A DNA stretch of 57,193 nt from an uncultured Paraprevotella sp. (GCA_900548345.1 URKA01000020.1:1-57193); one strand, 5' to 3'. Positions 26,560 through 35,005 are shown, counted from the stretch's first letter. Made by a program: numbers and translations. The notes: generated by a model not told the origin, from the sequence alone.

Positions 26560-27588
26560 TTATTTTTTGATAAGGTTCTCGATTCCTTTTGTCATGAAGA
26601 GCCGGTTGCGACCTTCCTCATCGGCATAAATGAAACAGGCTTGTATGTCGGGATGCGCAGCCAGTAATTCTTTCGCCTTTTCAAGTCCCATGACCATGAA
26701 TGATGTGGCGTACGCGTCTGCCGTGGCACAGTCTTTGGCCAGTACCGTAGAGGAGAGTATGGAGTGCTGCACGGGATAACCGCTGTGAGGGTCTATGGTG
26801 TGTGCATACTTTTTTCCGTTTTTATAATAGAAATTCCGGTAGTTGCCGGATGTGGCCATGCCCATGTCTGTGATTTCAAGTATGGTTTCTATTTCATTGC
26901 GGCCTGTGTTAAGGGTGTCTTCCACTGGCTTGTTGATGCCAACCCGCCATTTACGCATGTCGGGATTCACGCCTTTGACCACGATTTCTCCGCCGATTTC
27001 AATCATGTAGTTCCTGATGCCCTTGCTGTCGAACAGGTGCGCCACGACATCGCTGCCGTATCCTTTGGCGATGGCACTGCAGTCCAGTATGACGCGTGGG
27101 TCTTGTTTTACAATCTGCCCGTCGCGGAGTGCTACTTTTTCAAAGCCTACGAACTGGCGCAGGCTGTCAATCAGCTCCGGAGTGATTTGCGTTTCGTTTT
27201 TGAAGCCGAACCCCCATGCGTTGACAAGAGGAGCTACGGTGATGTCGAAGGCTCCGTCGGTGTTTGTGCTGATTTCCTTGGCCAGATTGAATACTTGCAG
27301 GAACATGCTGTCGGGCACGACAGCTTCATTGTTGTTGATTCGCGTGATGACGGATGTTTGGTTAAATGGCGACAACGAAGCGTCTACCTTCTGCAATTCG
27401 GCCTCTATTTCGTTCTGCAGGTCGCTGTTGTGCTGGTAGGTGATATGGTAGAACGTGCCGAAAACGTATCCTTCGTTTCTTTGGTACGGAGCGCGGGCCT
27501 TTCCGGAACGAATGGCATATACGGTGCCTGCAATCAGCAGTATAAGGAAGAGGGCCTGCCATATTGTTTTTTTTCTTGTCTTTGTCAT
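26560..27588 (-). CDS. apbE: FAD:protein FMN transferase ApbE
   Basis: 342 residues. It attaches FMN covalently to Thr or Ser of target flavoproteins such as the Nqr and Rnf subunits. N-terminal membrane anchor (IWQALFLILLIAGTVYAI), then FGTFYHITYQ, AIAKGYGSDVVAHL, GGEIVVKGVNP, the HTIDPHSGYPV motif and CATADAYATSFMVMG, which include the FAD- and magnesium-binding residues. No lipobox Cys after the leader. 4 bases after mntP and 6 before the Crp/Fnr gene. Confidence 0.94.
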   Translation of the reverse strand: MTKTRKKTIWQALFLILLIAGTVYAIRSGKARAPYQRNEGYVFGTFYHITYQHNSDLQNEIEAELQKVDASLSPFNQTSVITRINNNEAVVPDSMFLQVFNLAKEISTNTDGAFDITVAPLVNAWGFGFKNETQITPELIDSLRQFVGFEKVALRDGQIVKQDPRVILDCSAIAKGYGSDVVAHLFDSKGIRNYMIEIGGEIVVKGVNPDMRKWRVGINKPVEDTLNTGRNEIETILEITDMGMATSGNYRNFYYKNGKKYAHTIDPHSGYPVQHSILSSTVLAKDCATADAYATSFMVMGLEKAKELLAAHPDIQACFIYADEEGRNRLFMTKGIENLIKK

Positions 27589-27592
27589 GTGG

Positions 27593-28159
27593 TCAACTTA
27601 AATGTTCAATGATGATTTTGATTCCTATACCTATTAATATAATGCCGCCCGCAGGTTCGGTACGGAAGGGTATCTTGCGTCCGATGAAGATTCCTCCGGC
27701 CAATCCGGCGACGGTAAGCAAGGAAGAGAGCAGGGCGATGATGGCGGCTGGCGGCCATACGGCACTCCACGTGTTTATTTGCATGAATGCCATTGATACA
27801 CCTATGGCCATGGCATCGATGCTCGTGGCTATGGCCAGGGTGAGGATGACTTTGTAACTGAGCGGGTCGAACCTGTGTTCTTCTTTTTCCTTAAAGCCTT
27901 CGAGAATCATCTGTATACCGACGTAGGCCAGCAGGCCGAAGGCAATCCAATGGTCTACAGGTGCAAGGAAGTGGCTGAAAAGATGGCTGACAAACCATCC
28001 CGACAGGACCATTCCGCCCTGAAATGCGCCGAAGGCCAGTGTCATGACACTCATGGGGCGCGGCACGAAACGCTTGACTATCGTGCCCGAAGCGATGCTT
28101 ACCATGAAACAGTCCATGGCAAGTGCCAGTCCTAACAATATGGATTCAGTGATACTCAT
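27593..28159 (-). CDS. mntP: Manganese efflux pump MntP
   Basis: 188 residues, six membrane helices. Exports Mn2+. The two family signatures are LGLALAMDCFMVSIASG near the N-terminus and LAIATSIDAMAIGVSMAF in the second half, each with the conserved Asp. No yybP-ykoY manganese riboswitch precedes it, as it lies 19 bases inside the operon after the DUF6048-like gene. Confidence 0.93.
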   Translation of the reverse strand: MSITESILLGLALAMDCFMVSIASGTIVKRFVPRPMSVMTLAFGAFQGGMVLSGWFVSHLFSHFLAPVDHWIAFGLLAYVGIQMILEGFKEKEEHRFDPLSYKVILTLAIATSIDAMAIGVSMAFMQINTWSAVWPPAAIIALLSSLLTVAGLAGGIFIGRKIPFRTEPAGGIILIGIGIKIIIEHLS

Positions 28160-28178
28160 TGTGCTTTATATTCCAAGG

Positions 28179-28868
28179 TCAGATGTCGAAAATGATATTA
28201 AATGTGCCGCCGATGGCAGAGCTGCCGAATTTTCCGAATCCCGGAACATACCAAGGCAGCAAGTTGCCGTTTTCGCTGTGGCTCATGCGCATCTTGTACC
28301 GGATGTTCCAACCCAGATGGAAGATGGACCAGATGCGTGTCTCGATGCCGAACACCACTTCTCCCCAATGTGAGTTGGCGTGCAGTCCTTTGAATGCAAA
28401 GGGGGCTTCTGTGTTCCATACAGGGTCGGTGAATCCCGGAGCCCCGGCATCGTACTTGAACGATGTGAATCCGTAGCGTAGGCCAAGGTACAGGCGGTTG
28501 CCCGTATACCACTTCTTCGTGAAGTTGTAATCCGCTCCGATGCGGAAATAGGGTGCGTGTGTCTTGTATGTATTGCCTGTCTCCGCCCCCTGGTAATCGC
28601 TTTCACCGTATCCGAGTTCAAATACCGGGAAATATTTTCCTTTGAAGTTCAGCCGTGCGGCCGCTTCCATCTGCGAATAGTCGGCATTCGATACTTTCAT
28701 GACCACTCCCACGATGTCGGCCGAGACGGCGACTCCGCCGAACACAGGTGCTTCTTTCTGTGTCAGGTCCTCTACCTTCGTCTTTGAGGCTTTCTGTGCC
28801 GAAAGCGTGCAGGAGACCGCCAGGCTAATCAGCGTTACGGAAATATATCTTGAAATTCTCTGATACAT
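28179..28868 (-). CDS. Outer-membrane beta-barrel-like protein (DUF6048-like)
   Basis: 229 residues. Signal peptide ISVTLISLAVSCTLSAQ, then alternating beta strands (MEAAARLNFKGKYFPVFELGYG, YFRIGADYNFTKKW, LYLGLRYGFTSFKY) ending in GGTFNIIFDI, whose terminal aromatic/hydrophobic strand is typical of a small outer-membrane barrel. I recall DUF6048 as the family, but this is from memory. The start at ATG 28868 overlaps the end of the lipoprotein gene by 44 bases. The two genes form a pair. Confidence 0.65.
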   Translation of the reverse strand: MYQRISRYISVTLISLAVSCTLSAQKASKTKVEDLTQKEAPVFGGVAVSADIVGVVMKVSNADYSQMEAAARLNFKGKYFPVFELGYGESDYQGAETGNTYKTHAPYFRIGADYNFTKKWYTGNRLYLGLRYGFTSFKYDAGAPGFTDPVWNTEAPFAFKGLHANSHWGEVVFGIETRIWSIFHLGWNIRYKMRMSHSENGNLLPWYVPGFGKFGSSAIGGTFNIIFDI

Positions 28869-29325
28869 TATAATTGATATTCGGATTGACAATCGAGACA
28901 GAATCAATAAGCATCCGTGTATGGCGGACGGCTGTGACATTGTGGAAGAACGAAACGGGGCAGTCGGGCGACTCGAAGTGCGGAATGTTTTCCTTGTCTA
29001 TCCAGATGGTGTCCCAACGCTCCTGCTGTTCTGTATTGACGAATGTGAACACCAGTGTGTCTGTGGCTGCGGTATAGCTGACCGGCAGTTCCACCTGGTT
29101 CCCGTTGGTGAGCCGGTTGATGAGTACGGAGTCGCTTCCTCCGGCCGTGACGGTCAGTGTGTCAAGGATGCCGATGGGAGTTTCCGTGCCGTCGGCTATT
29201 GTGTAAAAACCGTAGGTGCTGTATACGACGTTGTTGATGGGACACTCCGTGGAGTCGCATGCGGCCGTCAGGATGGCCGGTATGATGATGGCGAGTATTC
29301 CTTTAATGTCTTTTAGTCTCTTCAT
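28825..29325 (-). CDS. Lipoprotein (DUF6452-like)
   Basis: 166 residues. Lipobox ILTAAC with Cys23 after a hydrophobic signal, so a membrane-anchored lipoprotein. Contains PINNVVYSTYGFY and a C-terminal NYNVSENFKIYFRNAD. Family assignment from memory. Its last 44 bases overlap the barrel protein, consistent with a functional pair in the envelope. No enzyme motif. Confidence 0.65.
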   Translation of the reverse strand: MKRLKDIKGILAIIIPAILTAACDSTECPINNVVYSTYGFYTIADGTETPIGILDTLTVTAGGSDSVLINRLTNGNQVELPVSYTAATDTLVFTFVNTEQQERWDTIWIDKENIPHFESPDCPVSFFHNVTAVRHTRMLIDSVSIVNPNINYNVSENFKIYFRNAD

Positions 29326-29352
29326 GCTGTTAGCGTGGAATGGGGAAACGGC

Positions 29353-30306
29353 TTAGATTTCCTTTTCTATCTGATATTTGTTGCGTTCCGTCGAATTGCG
29401 GCTAATCAGTTCGCCGAGGAAACCGGCCAGGAACAGTTGAGTGCCCAGTAGCATGGTGGTCAGCGCAATGTAGAAATAAGGCGATTCCGTGACGAGGCGG
29501 TATCCCATGCCGTGGTTCATGGCATAGATTTTAGTGGCCCCCACAGCGATGACGGAGATGAAACCTAAGAGGAACATCAGCGAACCTAACAGGCCGAATA
29601 CGTGCATGGGTTTTGTGCCGAAACGGCTGAGAAACCACAGTGAGAGAAGGTCCAGATAGCCGTTGACAAAACGGTCGAGGCCGAATTTGGTCTTGCCGTA
29701 CTTGCGGGCCTGGTGATGCACCACTTTCTCTCCAATCTTGTCGAATCCGGCGTTCTTGGCCAGATACGGGATATAGCGGTGCATTTCGCCATACACCTCG
29801 ATGTTCTTTACCACGTCCTTGCGGTATGCCTTCAGGCCGCAGTTGAAGTCGTGCAGGTTCTTGATGCCGCTGACTTTTCGTGCGGTGGCGTTGAATAGTT
29901 TGGTAGGGATGGTTTTTGAAAGCGGGTCGTATCGTTTCTGTTTGTAGCCTGAAACGAGGTCGAAGCCGTCTTCCGTAATCATTTTGTACAGTCCGGGGAT
30001 TTCGTCTGGCGAATCCTGCAGGTCGGCATCCATGGTGATGACCACATCTCCCTGTGCGCGTTCGAAGCCGCAGAACAAGGCTGGGCTTTTTCCGTAATTG
30101 CGGCGGAATTTGATGCCTTTTACGCAATCATGCTGTTTTTGCAGGTCTTCGATAACTTGCCACGAACGGTCCGTACTGCCGTCGTTTACGAAAATGACTT
30201 CGTAGGTGAAGTGGTGCTCGTGCATCACTCTTTCTATCCATGCGTACAGTTCGGGAAGAGATTCCTCTTCGTTGAAGAGAGGTATGACTACAGATATATT
30301 CATCAT
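29353..30306 (-). CDS. Family 2 glycosyltransferase, dolichyl/undecaprenyl-phosphate type
   Basis: 317 residues. GT-A fold with SVVIPLFNEEESLPELYAWI, NDGSTDRSW and DADLQDSPDEIPGL (the DxD metal site). Two membrane helices at the C-terminus (HVFGLLGSLMFLLGFISVIAV and YIALTTMLLGTQLFLAGFLG) are typical of enzymes that load a sugar onto polyprenyl phosphate at the inner membrane. Sugar not known. One base separates it from the DUF4199 gene upstream. Confidence 0.9.
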   Translation of the reverse strand: MMNISVVIPLFNEEESLPELYAWIERVMHEHHFTYEVIFVNDGSTDRSWQVIEDLQKQHDCVKGIKFRRNYGKSPALFCGFERAQGDVVITMDADLQDSPDEIPGLYKMITEDGFDLVSGYKQKRYDPLSKTIPTKLFNATARKVSGIKNLHDFNCGLKAYRKDVVKNIEVYGEMHRYIPYLAKNAGFDKIGEKVVHHQARKYGKTKFGLDRFVNGYLDLLSLWFLSRFGTKPMHVFGLLGSLMFLLGFISVIAVGATKIYAMNHGMGYRLVTESPYFYIALTTMLLGTQLFLAGFLGELISRNSTERNKYQIEKEI

Positions 30307-30307
30307 G

Positions 30308-30868
30308 TTATTGTTTTAAGCTGTTTGTACCGGCAACTTTTCCCATACATCCTATGGCTGCGGCGGGGATGGACAGGAGGGTTCCCAGGAATGTGTTGGA
30401 AATAAGGAATTCGATGGTCAGTTCGATGGGGCTTGTCGTGCGCCATGTAAGAATGGTCTGTTCGACAAGTTCCCGGTAGTTTTGCCCGTTGTCCATGTTT
30501 TGTAAGGCCTTTTCCACTTCCGGCTGTTGCAAGAGTGCAGCGTAGGTGTCGGCCACAAAGCCGTTGTCCATATACCGGAAATAGATGTATTGTGCAGCGG
30601 CCATCAGCAAGGAGGCGTAGATGAACATCATCCAGCTCATCCACCATGCCATGCCGAAGCCTATGTCTGCCGTCTGCCATCGGAATTTCTTTACCAGCCG
30701 TCCCGCAACGAACACCGAAGCGATGCCCGTCAGTATGCAGATGAGGCTGAAGCCGGGCCGTGCGAGTCCGGCGATGAAGCAGGCAAAACTCACAATCCAC
30801 ACAAGGCCGACCCAAGCTCCTTTTTGGGTCGTGTATGTACGTAATTTTGCATAAATGGTTGCGTCCAT
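30308..30868 (-). CDS. DUF4199-like membrane protein
   Basis: 186 residues with four membrane helices (GAWVGLVWIVSFACFIAGL, FSLICILTGIASVFVAG, MSWMMFIYASLLMAAAQYIYF, LISNTFLGTLLSIPAAAIG). Pattern resembles DUF4199 proteins that sit next to GT2 genes in Bacteroidota. Function unknown. Start at ATG 30868, directly after the promoter at 30925-30894. It is the first gene of the eleven-gene operon. Confidence 0.75.
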   Translation of the reverse strand: MDATIYAKLRTYTTQKGAWVGLVWIVSFACFIAGLARPGFSLICILTGIASVFVAGRLVKKFRWQTADIGFGMAWWMSWMMFIYASLLMAAAQYIYFRYMDNGFVADTYAALLQQPEVEKALQNMDNGQNYRELVEQTILTWRTTSPIELTIEFLISNTFLGTLLSIPAAAIGCMGKVAGTNSLKQ

Positions 30869-30893
30869 ATCTTTTGATTCTAACAATGACTTG

Positions 30894-30925
30894 CAAAGAT
30901 AGTGAAAGGTGGGCGCAGAGACAAA
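30894..30925 (-). promoter_or_regulatory. Promoter of the eleven-gene operon
   Basis: Minus strand reads TTTG (30925-30922), exactly 20 bases, then TATCTTTG (30901-30894), a full Bacteroides consensus. It leaves a leader of roughly 20 bases before the DUF4199 start codon. A second -7 match (TACCTTTG, minus strand 30989-30982) lies farther up without a -33 partner. Confidence 0.75.
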
Positions 30926-31096
30926 TGAAAACAAGGTTTTCTGATTGGGCTATGCCGAACCGCATCCTATCTTCGCGGAGGCAAAGGTACGCAAAATATG
31001 TGGAACTACGTTGTATACACATTGTTTTTTAATAAATTCCAACCGGTTGAAAATGAGTTTTGTTTTGTGGAGAGTAGAAAAAAGTAGCCACTAATG

Positions 31097-31128
31097 TTTG
31101 GAATGGAAAGAAAAAGTTCATACCTTTG
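31097..31128 (+). promoter_or_regulatory. Promoter of the SRP RNA and tRNA-Thr
   Basis: TTTG at 31097-31100, 20 bases, TACCTTTG at 31121-31128. Perfect Bacteroides consensus. Transcript start expected near 31135-31138. Confidence 0.85.
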
Positions 31129-31137
31129 CAACCGCAA

Positions 31138-31240
31138 ACGGGAAAGTCCTGTACGGCCAGCTCCCTTCGAATCCCCCAGGGCTTGATCGCAGCAAGGGTA
31201 GTTGGTTGTAGCGGCGCGATGCAGTAAGCTTTCCCACCCC
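31138..31240 (+). ncRNA. ffs: Signal recognition particle RNA (4.5S-type)
   Basis: About 100 nucleotides. GGGAAAG (31140-31146) pairs with CTTTCCC (31229-31235) to close the rod; CC-GCT pairs with AGCGG inside it. The Ffh-binding region reads CAGGGCTTGATCGCAGC near 31178-31194, with the CAGG / AGCA internal loop of bacterial SRP RNA, and the 3' part keeps GCGATGCAGT and ends CCCACCCC like 4.5S RNA. The apical loop reads TTGATC instead of the GGAA expected. The 3' end abuts the tRNA at 31241, so RNase P cutting there would create it. Ends approximate. Confidence 0.85.
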
Positions 31241-31314
31241 GCCTCTTTAGCTCAGTTGGCCAGAGCACGTGATTTGTAATCTCGGGGTCGTTGGTTCGAA
31301 TCCGACAAGAGGCT
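31241..31314 (+). tRNA. tRNA-Thr (anticodon TGT)
   Basis: Full cloverleaf: acceptor GCCTCTT (31241-31247) with AAGAGGC (31307-31313), D-stem GCTC/GAGC, anticodon TGT at 31275-31277 in loop TTTGTAA, variable loop GGGTC, T-arm GTTGG-TTCGAAT-CCGAC. The anticodon stem CGTGA/TCTCG has a U-U mismatch at its centre (31270 and 31282). CCA is not encoded. It is joined directly to the SRP RNA upstream and is likely co-transcribed with it. Confidence 0.95.
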
Positions 31315-31329
31315 CGAAAAGAGAAGAAG

Positions 31330-31357
31330 GCGAAACCCGTAAGTGTTTCGCTTTTTT
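31330..31357 (+). terminator. Terminator of the SRP RNA-tRNA transcript
   Basis: Stem GCGAAAC / GTTTCGC (31330-31336 with 31345-31351) followed by six T. It ends the RNA unit just before the next gene's ATG at 31368. Confidence 0.8.
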
Positions 31358-31367
31358 GTTTTCCGTT

Positions 31368-32084
31368 ATGACTTGTGCAAATGTTGGCAATCCGGTGGTT
31401 TTGGCACGCCTCGAAGTATTTTTCGGGACGGAGGATTGGAACGGCCTGACGTGTTATCTGGACGGCTTGTCGCACAAAGACTTCCGCAATGCAGGGAGGA
31501 TGATAGGGGAGAGGCTGTTGCCGGCGGTGCCGGACGAGGTGTTTTGGACAGCCTTTCTTGTTCTGTTTGATTATCATTCCAAGGCTTTTCTGGTGACGAT
31601 GCTCAAGGCCGCGCAGGTCAGGAAGCAAAGCGTGGGGTTCACGCTGTTTCATGAAGGGTTCTCAGCGGTAGCGGAGCGTTTGAACGGTGTCGGGACGGAA
31701 GTGGACCGTACCAAGTTTACCGCATTCATGTTGCGGGTCTTTACGGATGAGGTGGATGAGGTCGGACGGCTTTTCTCCGCCCTGCATATCGACCATCCCC
31801 TCATGCGGCTGGAGTTCTTGTTGCGTGGTGAAGGTATGTCGTGTTATTATTTGCTTTTCAATGCGATGCGGCAACTTGAGCACGATAAGGACTTGTTGGC
31901 AAGGTGTTGTGTCTATCTGATGAAGAAGGGTGATTCGCTTTCTTTTAATCTGGCCAGTGTGAGTAAGGTTTATTTTGATTTGCCCCAGGTGAAAGGTACG
32001 TTCTCCTTGCGTCTGGCCCCTTATCAGCTAGGTATGCTGGAGGCTTCGTATGCCTCGTTCAAGAAAGTGTTGTGCAGCATCTGA
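31368..32084 (+). CDS. Conserved hypothetical protein, helical
   Basis: 238 residues, no signal peptide or membrane segment. Mostly helical (DEVFWTAFLVLFDYHSKAFLVTMLKAA, LMRLEFLLRGEGMSCYYLLFNAMRQLEHDK). No family recognised. The open frame extends upstream through the tRNA and terminator, but the ATG at 31368 lies after the terminator and is the sensible start. How it is transcribed is unclear: no -7 element is seen between terminator and ATG, so read-through from the SRP-tRNA promoter is possible. Followed by a good terminator. Confidence 0.65.
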   Translation: MTCANVGNPVVLARLEVFFGTEDWNGLTCYLDGLSHKDFRNAGRMIGERLLPAVPDEVFWTAFLVLFDYHSKAFLVTMLKAAQVRKQSVGFTLFHEGFSAVAERLNGVGTEVDRTKFTAFMLRVFTDEVDEVGRLFSALHIDHPLMRLEFLLRGEGMSCYYLLFNAMRQLEHDKDLLARCCVYLMKKGDSLSFNLASVSKVYFDLPQVKGTFSLRLAPYQLGMLEASYASFKKVLCSI

Positions 32085-32116
32085 GTTAGTCGGAAAAATG
32101 GACCTGCCGACAATGA

Positions 32117-32160
32117 AATGCGGACCTGTCGGCGTTTTGTCGCATACAGGTCCGTATTTT
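32117..32160 (+). terminator. Terminator after the 238-residue protein gene
   Basis: 13-base stem with one mismatch (32117-32129 with 32146-32158), core CGGACCTGT, ending in TTTT. Confidence 0.75.
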
Positions 32161-32161
32161 A

Positions 32162-32187
32162 TGCTGTCCGGAAGGAGAGGGACAGCA
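32162..32187 (-). terminator. Possible terminator of the alpha-galactosidase gene
   Basis: 8-base stem TGCTGTCC / GGACAGCA (32162-32169 with 32180-32187), downstream of the minus-strand GH27 gene. The following T tract on the minus strand is weak. Confidence 0.35.
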
Positions 32188-32244
32188 GTTGTACCGAACG
32201 GTCGTTTCGTTTTGTGTTACATTGCGTGAGGAACTTGTGCAACA

Positions 32245-34950
32245 TTAAGGATTGACCACTTTCCTGCCATCGATGATGTAGATGCCTTTCGGAAGTCCTT
32301 TCAATGATTCTGGGTATTTTACCTTGCTTCTGACCAAAACCCCACTGACGGTATAGACATCCACATCTTGCGTATTGCTTGGGATGTTTTTGATGGCGTC
32401 GTCATCCATTCTGCTGTATGACAGTTGGAAATTGTCGAAACAGCACCAGCAGTCCCTTATGTAACCTTGGCTTTTCAAGCCTATTTTCAGTTTTCCGTCG
32501 GTTACGGTTACATCTATGGAGTTTGGGTATAGGTCTTGTGCAAAACATAGGTTTGCTGTGTACATGCTGTTGACGTAGCCGTTTTTCAAGTCAGTGCTGC
32601 CAAGATTGCTTGTCTCTCCGTCGTAAAGATAGCTATATAGTGATGCGAGTTTCTGTGTTTGAGCATTGGCATACAATATGGCTGGAATGTTCTCGGTGCC
32701 ATTCTTGTAGGCTTCTCCGCCATCGTTGACTCCGGTGCGATACAAAGCATTGACTTTGATGGTATAGATACCGTTTTTCAGTCCAGTCAGTGTCTGATAG
32801 GTGTCGAAATTTTTGTTGTAATGTTCTGCCACTCCGTAATTGCATACCGGGGCTCCGATCCATCCGGTGGCACTGGATTGGAAATCGGGGTTGGTCAGCA
32901 ACAGGGTCATGTTCCAGCATTGTCCGGAAGCTGGCCATGCCTCTTCGCTTTTGAGGAATGCGATGGCTTTTGCCTTGAGTGTACTTGTTGCCGTTTCTAT
33001 TTCGTTGCTGTTTCTGGCGGCTTCAATCTGTGACGATGCTTCTGCAATTTGTTTCAGGAAAATGTCGAGTGCGTTTCCTGCTTCGGTCTGGCCTGCGATT
33101 TCCAGACATTTTTCTTTCATCTCTTTGAATGCTGTACTGGCAACCTGGGCTTTTTGGCAATCTTCGATAAGGTTCTGCAGGTTGTTTATGTTAGTCTGGT
33201 AACTTTCTTTGGTCTCTTCTGTGTTTTTTGCCTGTTCGATAGCGTCAATCAAGGATTGGCGGAAAAGTGCCGGCATGTCTGTCGCACTCAGGTTTTCAGC
33301 TTTGTCGACCAAACTTGCCAATAAGCGTTTGTATGAATCCAGCGAACCAACCTTTTCCAGTGTCATGCAGTCGATGTCCGGCATCCAGTCGGATGCGTTA
33401 TACAGTCGGATGACGTTGTTTCCTTTTTCAAGTGTGATGTCGATTTCTTTTTGTGCGGGCTTGCTCCAGCCTCCTGAGTTTAACGTAAAGGTTTGCTCAT
33501 CTTTGCCGTTTACGGTTATTGTCACTTTGCGGTCGGCTCCGGATATGAAAGTGAGCGTCATCGTATATTCTCCGCCTTCTTCGCTGAATACATTCCGCCA
33601 TTGGAGGTCGTTTTGTGCAGATTTTCCTAACCAACCGGCCTTCGCGCCGCCCGAACAATAGTCGGTTTCTTCGTATATGCCTGTCTCGCTGGACTGGTTG
33701 TTCGTCAGTTCCTGATATGCACTCAGCCATGCTGTTTCTCCTTCATAAATGCTCCGTTCGTAACGTTTCTCTGCATCTAAAATATAAATACGGGTGCCGT
33801 GTGCCGGAACATGAGTGTTCAGTGTGCCCTTGTATGTTCCAATGTTTTTTTGTTCTAAGGCGTCACGCACTTGTATGGTTCCTCCCAAATCCAGTTCCAG
33901 GAAATCCACGGACAGGTCGAGGGGTTGTTGGGTCGGGTTGTAAAAGGCTACCGCTCTGCGTTTGCCGTACAACGTTTCTATGTCTTTCACCAATATATAG
34001 GCTCCTGAAACTTTCTTGACGACGTAAGCCTGTAGTGCCAATGGGTCTTGGTTGATGGAGATAAGGTCGCTGTTTTTCATCAAGTCTAATGCCTTTTGTG
34101 GTATAGAGGTCATGTCACATCCTATGAGTAAAGGGGAACTCATCATGCACCACATTCCGAAATGCGTCTTGTCTTCTTCTTCTGTCAGTCCGCGGCCTAC
34201 TTCCAGCATGTCCATGTCGTTGAATTTTCCTTCTGTGGCGTAGGCGGAAAGATATAGGTTCTGGCCCACGATACTTTTGATGGAATTCCAGCCCAGATAG
34301 ATGTCTTCCGAGATGCGCCATGATGTAGCTACATCGTGCACCCACGTGCCGGGAAATGCCCACCGGCATACGTTCAGGCGTACGTCTTCTCGTCCTGTAG
34401 CCATGATGGCATTATGTATCTCTGTGTATCGTTTCTGTTCGGGCAGGTCAAGTTTGTCTACGTTGTGATTGGGGTCCCCGCCGCAGAAGTCTACTTTGAT
34501 AAAATCGAAATTCAATTCTTTGAAGAAAAAGTTGATGTCTTCCGTATCGTGTCCGTAAAGTCCTACTCCAATTCCGGCCTCGTCGCCTCCCCAGTACGAA
34601 GCGCAAGTGTTCTTGCCGGCATCCGAATATATACCGGCTTTCAGTCCTTTTCCATGTATGTATTCTACGATGGGAGCCAGGCCGTTGGGGAAGCGTGTGG
34701 GGTGTATCAGTAGTTTCCCGTTCTCATCCCGGCCGCCGAAATATCCGTCGTCAATGTTGATGTATTGGTATCCTGCGTCTTTCAGTCCCGTTGTCACCAT
34801 GGCATCGGCCTGTGCCTTGATTAATGTTTCGTTGATTTTGAAGCCATAGGTATTCCACGAACTCCATCCCATTGTGGGTGTTTCGTAGGCATGTCCTTGT
34901 AAAGCCCACAGCATGGATATTGCCATACCGTAAAAGAGTTGTTTTTTCAT
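32245..34950 (-). CDS. Secreted GH27 alpha-galactosidase with accessory domains
   Basis: 901 residues. It releases terminal alpha-galactose. Signal peptide (LFYGMAISMLWALQGHA), then a TIM barrel from residue 24 (PTMGWSSWNTYG). Nucleophile Asp154 in FDFIKVDFCGG, acid/base Asp216 in SWRISEDIYLGW. After the antiparallel beta domain comes a carbohydrate-binding-like domain (YTMTLTFISGADRKVTITVNG, then NNVIRLYNASDWMPDIDCMTLE), a helical linker, a second beta domain (GIYTIKVNALYRTG) and a C-terminal sorting tail (VDVYTVSGVLVRSKVKYPES). Longer than minimal GH27 enzymes because of these additions. Stands alone, no transporter nearby. Confidence 0.9.
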   Translation of the reverse strand: MKKQLFYGMAISMLWALQGHAYETPTMGWSSWNTYGFKINETLIKAQADAMVTTGLKDAGYQYINIDDGYFGGRDENGKLLIHPTRFPNGLAPIVEYIHGKGLKAGIYSDAGKNTCASYWGGDEAGIGVGLYGHDTEDINFFFKELNFDFIKVDFCGGDPNHNVDKLDLPEQKRYTEIHNAIMATGREDVRLNVCRWAFPGTWVHDVATSWRISEDIYLGWNSIKSIVGQNLYLSAYATEGKFNDMDMLEVGRGLTEEEDKTHFGMWCMMSSPLLIGCDMTSIPQKALDLMKNSDLISINQDPLALQAYVVKKVSGAYILVKDIETLYGKRRAVAFYNPTQQPLDLSVDFLELDLGGTIQVRDALEQKNIGTYKGTLNTHVPAHGTRIYILDAEKRYERSIYEGETAWLSAYQELTNNQSSETGIYEETDYCSGGAKAGWLGKSAQNDLQWRNVFSEEGGEYTMTLTFISGADRKVTITVNGKDEQTFTLNSGGWSKPAQKEIDITLEKGNNVIRLYNASDWMPDIDCMTLEKVGSLDSYKRLLASLVDKAENLSATDMPALFRQSLIDAIEQAKNTEETKESYQTNINNLQNLIEDCQKAQVASTAFKEMKEKCLEIAGQTEAGNALDIFLKQIAEASSQIEAARNSNEIETATSTLKAKAIAFLKSEEAWPASGQCWNMTLLLTNPDFQSSATGWIGAPVCNYGVAEHYNKNFDTYQTLTGLKNGIYTIKVNALYRTGVNDGGEAYKNGTENIPAILYANAQTQKLASLYSYLYDGETSNLGSTDLKNGYVNSMYTANLCFAQDLYPNSIDVTVTDGKLKIGLKSQGYIRDCWCCFDNFQLSYSRMDDDAIKNIPSNTQDVDVYTVSGVLVRSKVKYPESLKGLPKGIYIIDGRKVVNP

Positions 34951-35005
34951 GTAAAGTTGAATTTGTTTAGTTAAATTAAAAATGATTTGGTTTATGATTT
35001 ATTGT

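Noticed and set aside
31269..31367. N-terminal extension of the 238-residue protein through the tRNA
   Set aside because: The frame runs through the tRNA-Thr and its terminator, so the start must be at 31368.
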